Assembly: GCA_050084515.1 (NCBI GenBank)
Contig: CM114272.1
Location: forward strand, 3,534,001 to 3,598,000
DNA from: Blasia pusilla
Lineage: Eukaryota; Marchantiophyta; Marchantiopsida; Blasiales
Length of the DNA: 64,000 bases
Direction of reading: 5' to 3'
Positions 58,388-64,000 of this stretch are shown piece after piece. The position numbers were made by a program, and so were the translations under genes. The stretch's first letter is position 1. Each line of letters starts with the position of its first letter. Under the pieces are notes generated by a model that saw only the letters and a program-made list of their open reading frames with translations, did not search any database and was not told the DNA's origin.

Positions 58388-60639
58388 ACCTACATAGTAA
58401 GATTTTTCATCTTATTCATGGATATGATATTGACTAGAAAGTGTTTACTTGGTGATGAGAGTGTTTCCTTGAATCTCACAAAATTGCACCAAAAATGGAA
58501 GACAAAGTTACCTAAATCTCAAAAGTTAAAACATCATTTTTAACCTACATAATAATATCTAATAAGAAAAGATGACATGTTAGATTTTTATACTTTAAAT
58601 GTTCATTTTTCCCAAATAAATTATTTCAATTTGAATTTTTAAAAAAATTTTGATTAGAGATTTTGCAACAATTTTGAAAAATTTACCTAAAATGAGAAGT
58701 GGAAATCCAAGCTCAAAAATGAAATTTTCATTCTTGACTTATACAATGAGAAATACTGAGGAAAGAGAACGCTTTTATTCATCTTTTCTAGATCTATGAT
58801 CTCAGCCTAAAAATTTGCCCACTTGTTGATGGGAGTGTTTCCAACAAGCTTGTAAATTTTCATCTTGAATTGAAGATGAACCCAGATCCTATAAAGAATT
58901 TTTTAAACTATGTAATTCAATCAAGTAAGGTCATGTAGAATTTTTTGATTTTCCAAATATATGGTTTTAACTAAATTTTTTTTTTCTTATTAATGAGAGT
59001 ATTTCCAAACGCAATACAAAATTCCATATGAAATGGAAAACAAACCCTATTTTTGGCACTTTCAATATCGGTTTATAGAAGGTGTTGTATATGCTTCGTG
59101 TTAAAAGAAAAGAAGAAATAAAAGTAGATTTTATAGAACATATTATTTGAGAAATTATAAAATATGGTTGTTTAAAAAATATGCATGATAATTAAAAATA
59201 GGGAGATTTGGAAAAAGAAGGAAGAAAATTTTAATTTAAATATAATATTAGATAACCCTAGTTTTTTTTCTTTACCAATTTTTTTGTTCCACATGGGCTT
59301 ATATTTTCTATCAAAATTTTATCTTTATAATTGTAATGTATGGGGAGTCTTGTGGTAGTTCTTTTTTCTAGGATACTCTAATCTCTAGAAGCATAAAAAT
59401 ATAACTAATCTATAATTATTTTGTTTTACCAAAAATTTGTATTTTTTAAGATGTGTTAATTTTTTTATGTATACTTTATTGGAGGTGTTCTATAGTTATT
59501 ATATCTCCATAGTTTTCTGACACATTTATTTTCTCTAGTCACCAATCCTTGCATGAGATTATTTTTCAACGAAAAAAAGGATAATGCTTTCTCAAAACGC
59601 ATTCTACTAGTTAATCCCAATGATATGGTTCATTACAAATAAAATCAAAAGTTTAAAGGATAAACAAAAAATGTTTTTAGAAATATTCAAATAAATAAAA
59701 TTAATCTTATAAAACTTTGGATTTTTTGTGCTTTATATTTTACAATGACATTTGGGTAGTTAATTATTATTTTGTTGATATTATTAGTGTAATGTCTTAG
59801 TAATTTCCGAATTCAATGTTTTGATCATTAAGTATATAGTTGGTTCACTAGGAGGCCTGAATTATCACTTAACTATTCCAATAAAACCAACCTCAAGAAG
59901 TATGTCGCTGATTTTGCAAGTACAAAGTTCTTCAACTATAGGAAGTTATGTTCTTTTATCAAATTTCCCTTGGGGATTATCAAATACCTCACAAACACTC
60001 TCTCCAATAAAGATAATACCTCTATCAAGCGAAAATATCACGTCTCAATAAGGAAAATGAGATCTTCTCATGATCTCAAGACTTCAAGAAAAGGATCTTC
60101 AAAGGCGAGAACTTTTCCAGATGCTCTTTGTCTAGAAAAAATACAATTACTCATCCAACAACTCGTCTATTCCTCTTCACCCAACTACTCATAAGCAGCA
60201 TATTCATGCACCTCCAATCAAATCAAGACCGTCATCTCTAAATGCACAACATAATAATATAGAAAATTTATTGCCTCATCAAGAGGTTGAGAGGTCCTTA
60301 AATGCACACACGCTTCCTCTTAGTTGTAGCTGAGCCATTAGGATGTCCTCCCCTACAAGAAGTGGTCGAAATACTACCTATTACTTCCTATATTTGTTTT
60401 TTATACTACTACTACATTCTCCTCTTCTCAAGATGTGAGAAAGTCTCTAATCAACTCCTACCTATTTGATTCTCAATGCCTAACTAGATAAATGATTCTC
60501 TTATTTCCAACTCCATGATCCTGTCTTATTCGCCTCCTTAGCTAGTTCGTAAAAATCTGACTTCTAAAGATTTAGACGGTCATCCTTGAACCTCTACCTA
60601 TTCTAGCTGATCTACTTCTCTAACTACATGTCTTTCCCA
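58388..60639. other. No gene recognised
   Basis: Strongly AT-rich. Short frames at 59821-60194 have no known motif. Nothing else can be supported. Confidence 0.4.
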
Positions 60640-61075
60640 AAGCTGTCTTTGTCAAGATGTCTTGACAAAAATATCTTCACGAAATACTCTTTCAAGAAGT
60701 CCTCTCACCAAGTCCTCTTTGAAGGTCTTTGCTCCTCCTCGTATCCTTGCAATTGTCTTTACAAAAACTGTAGAGTCTTCTTGAAGAGCTTCTTAGTCTT
60801 CATGGAAGTTCTTTGCACTTGATACAATCTTCATGAAGACTGTACAAAGTCTCTATGTTTGCAATCTTCTTCATGAAGAATCTTTGTTTGTACAAGTGCT
60901 AAGTCTTCATCTTCCTTCCTAACAATGTCTTTGTGAAAACCTGAAAACTCTCTTTGTTGCTTCTTTGGAAGAATATATCTTCGCAAAGACTAATTTTACA
61001 GTCTTCATGACTTCTTCTCCTAAGGGCTTCAACTCTAAATAGAATTCACTAGGATCACTATTCTTCATCAAGACT
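60640..61075. repeat. Degenerate AGTCTTC/TTTGCAAAGACT repeat tract
   Basis: The plus strand is pyrimidine-rich with many imperfect repeats such as GTCTTCATGAAGACT, CAAGTCCTCTTTGAAG and TTCGCAAAGACT, often forming small palindromes. It resembles 14085-14450 and the reverse complement of 63483-63990. Confidence 0.55.
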
Positions 61076-62685
61076 TTTTAACAAACACCCCTTACTAAAG
61101 TACTTCCCTATACTACTTTTGACTTACAAAAGATCTTTCTAGTCTTATATATTGACCAAAATGCGACCTCTCAAAAATTCTCAACACCACAATTAGTTTT
61201 ATATACATATTAACTTACTATATGTACCAACTATCTAATCCATAAGCAATAAAATGTAGCTTATCTAAAATTCTCACAATTTTTTTGTTAGCAAATGATT
61301 TGTAATGATAATTTTGCTATTTTATTTATAGTTTTTTGGAGTCATTTTGTAATTTTTGTATGCATAATTTTTTTTAAAAAATCCTTCTCTATTCACTAAT
61401 TCCTATATGGCATTTATTTTCAAAGAAAAAAAATTTGATATATTTGGTTATATATTTTACAACATAATCTACTATAAATCCCAATAATATATTCATTATA
61501 AATTAAAATTAAGGACTTAAAAAATATGAAGACTAAACGCACTTGGAAAAATTTGAAAGAGAATATAAATTTTACACAAATGGATTTGGGGTTTAGTAAG
61601 GATAGATGGGACATTAATTATGAGCTTTTTAATATTATGTAATAATTATAGCTTTTGATGTTCTAGTTTTCCTAGATTCATCCATCCATGCATAAGATTA
61701 TGTAGAAAGAAAAAATAAGAGATTTAAAATAATTTTAAAAATAATAATTTGTCAATTCCCAAAAATTAGATAATTTAGTAAATTTTGAAAAATGAGAAAT
61801 AATGAAGCGAACGGAGCTTTGTCAAAGTATTTGTAGATAAACTAAATCTTCAACAATTTTATGAAAAATAAATTATTATTTGAAATAATTCTATTCCTTT
61901 GTTGCTTTCTTGTTAAATTGAAATTTAATGTATTCTTGTCTTAAATTTTTTTTGTTAATGGGTTTTTTCTCTAATTTGGTTTTCTTTTCGTGACCTTATC
62001 ATTTGTAACAAATTTTGGGCACTTTTCATAGTGGTTTGTCAAAAGTGTACAATAATTGTTATACATGAATAGCTTTTTGGTATGTTTGATATCTCTATTC
62101 GAGAATCCTTGGTTCTTTCTATGACATGATCTTGAGGAAAAAGATTGTATATTGAAATAGGTTTTTAAAAAACTTTTAAAAATTGGAAAAATATAGTCCA
62201 TTAAAATGATGTTCAAGGATGCAAAGAATAAACCATAATCTTATTTGGAAAAAAAATTCCTAAAAATTCATATAAACCACTTCTTCTATTAGTTTGAAAA
62301 AAATGGAAAATCTATGTAAGAAATTTAAAGATGATTATTAAGATGCACCATAATGAGGAAGAGGGAAAAATCAAAGTAATTAATCTATATTTTTAATGAA
62401 AAAATTAAAAATATGAAAATTTCCATTCCTTCGTCACTTCCCTAATTAAATTGAACTTTCTTTCATAGGTAGCTATTTTATTTATTTTTTCATTCATTAA
62501 GTGGATATCTTTTTCTCCATCTACTTTCAATTTTTCTACATGAATTGATATTATATAAGGAGCAATCGAATGAGAATGTTTTGCAACTCTTATGTGAGCA
62601 TATTTAGTTTACATTGTAGTTATCTCTAAAGGATAAAATAGAGAATACTAGTGGACTCTTATGCAATGCATATAGTAATTGGATT
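61076..62685. other. No gene recognised
   Basis: Very AT-rich sequence with homopolymer runs and only short fortuitous frames. Confidence 0.4.
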
Positions 62686-62729
62686 AGTTTAGAGATTAGG
62701 TAACTAATGACTTACCTAATCTCTAAACT
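62686..62729. repeat. Perfect 18-bp inverted repeat, 8-nt loop
   Basis: Arms 62686-62703 (AGTTTAGAGATTAGGTAA) and 62712-62729 pair perfectly around CTAATGAC. It is a short snap-back structure similar in style to the longer one at 43158-43237, but unrelated in sequence. Confidence 0.75.
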
Positions 62730-63482
62730 CTTTTTAATTTCTCAAATCAATTTGGAATGATCTTATTGGTTGAGAAATTGAACAATCCTATTGGATAAGA
62801 GGTTAAGCTATATTATTGGCTAAAAAAGCCAAATGTCAAGAAGAGAGATATTTGTTTGAAAATTAAAGGGATACTCTCTAATGTCAATATAGATTTTGAC
62901 ATATCTTTTATAGCATATAAAAGAATATGCAACACAATGATAAATAGGGACTTTTGGACAAAATAAAATAAAATAATTCTAGTTTAATATAGTTTAAAAA
63001 TTAACATATTTATTTCTTGGTTAGTTTTTTATTCATGGGTTTATGTTTTCAAAACTACTTTCCAAAATATTCATTAAAAAAACTATCACAACCAAAGTGA
63101 AGAAAGGACTTAAAATTTTCAAAATATTTTAATGTGAAAGAAATGGACGCACACTTACATACATTTATTTACAATGAAGAGGCTATTATACATCTCGAAA
63201 GATTTGATGTCAAACTACAAAATATTTGCATTATGAGAACTCTTGATGATTCCTCTCCTAACTACAATTGAAGAACTAGTACTAGTCAGGCTATCATGTG
63301 GCACTATTGCCATTCAATCTACATTCCGACAATCTTAGTTCGTTAACACACTACTCCAATTTGACGGTTCCTCAAATTGACTCGATCTTTGATCTTCCAT
63401 ATCTAATCTACAAGTGGATACAATATGGAATTATGAGTACGCGAACCATCTTTATCAACATGCTTGGTGGATTCTTCTTAGT

Positions 63483-63990
63483 ACTTTAAGAAGGAGTCTT
63501 TGTTAAAGATTCTTCATAAAGAATCTTGGAAGAAATTCTAGTTGACTATTTAGAGTTGAGACACTTATGAAAAGAGATTAGAAAAAAAATAATTTTGAGG
63601 TCTTTGCAAAGATATTGTAAGGAACTAAGATGAAGGTTGTGAAGATAAAGATTTACTAGGATCTATTCAAACAAGGGTCCTACATAAAGAAGGCTATAGA
63701 GAGGATGCTTCCGTATAGTCTTTATGAAGATTGTGTAAGGTACGAAGAACGGAGGCCTTCAATGAAGATTGAAAAGATGAAGACCACTTCATGAAGATCT
63801 TTTGAAAAAACTTAGTCTAAAGTAGGAGACAGATAGAAGTACTTTGCAAAGACTCTTTGTGAGGATTTTGGATAAATTACTTAGTGAAGGTTCTTGGAAA
63901 GGATTGTGCAAATTTTGAGGAAAGAAGACCTTTGAAGAGGACTTTGTAAGGAGACATCTTGGTGAAACATCTTTGGGGACCATTTGTAGT
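63483..63990. repeat. Degenerate GAAGACT/AGTCTTTG repeat tract, reversed orientation
   Basis: Purine-rich plus strand with imperfect repeats such as GAAGATTGTG, GAAGACC, AAGACTCTTTG and CTTTGCAAAGA. It is the strand-reversed equivalent of the tracts at 14085-14450 and 60640-61075, and continues to within about 10 bases of the window end. Confidence 0.5.
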
Positions 63991-64000
63991 TAGCAAAGTA

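Overview
The window is nuclear DNA of a plant-type eukaryote, most likely a non-seed streptophyte. The evidence is one intron-rich host gene with GT-AG splicing whose predicted protein resembles plant nardilysin-like M16 peptidases, set in AT-rich sequence full of decayed plant-type transposons: Ty3/gypsy LTR elements, hAT remnants, Helitron-like elements, MITEs and a tandem satellite. I cannot name the species, and nothing looks bacterial, organellar or viral.

Layout. 1-4.4 kb: non-coding leader, then a broken hAT transposase gene with a TTF-type zinc finger (+). 5.3-7.4 kb: 3'-truncated gypsy copy C (+). 7.4-11 kb: no recognisable gene. 11-12.15 kb: two abutting Helitron-like elements. 12.6-16.1 kb: a ~180-bp satellite array broken by two insertions. 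16.25-26.3 kb: gypsy copy A (-), with both ends. 26.8-37.7 kb: one apparently intact 19-exon gene (-) for a 996-residue nardilysin/insulysin-like zinc peptidase. 38-44.7 kb: unidentified ORF remnants, a hAT-type MITE with an 8-bp target duplication, a CACTA-like fragment, a 37-bp snap-back hairpin and a Pif1-like helicase fragment. 44.66-50.74 kb: 5'-truncated gypsy copy B (-). 50.7-64 kb: a second MITE copy, Helitron-like pieces, a decayed BED-type hAT element and degenerate repeats.

The most interesting system is the gypsy family. Between the aspartic protease and the reverse transcriptase it carries a C5-cytosine DNA methyltransferase domain with motifs I, IV, VI, VIII, IX and X in unpermuted order, and after the integrase it ends in a PHD finger. 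All three copies are broken, but A and B carry different lesions, so the ancestor plausibly encoded a complete polyprotein: gag with two zinc knuckles, protease, DNA methyltransferase, reverse transcriptase/RNase H, integrase, PHD. DNA methyltransferases inside retrotransposons were reported earlier (from memory, in charophyte algae and dinoflagellates), so the principle is not new. The domain order here and its pairing with a PHD finger deserve attention.

The peptidase gene is the only convincing host gene. All 19 exons join in frame with GT-AG introns, and the zinc ligands H98, H102 and E179 have the spacing expected for M16A enzymes. Copy A ends only 487 bp beyond its stop codon.
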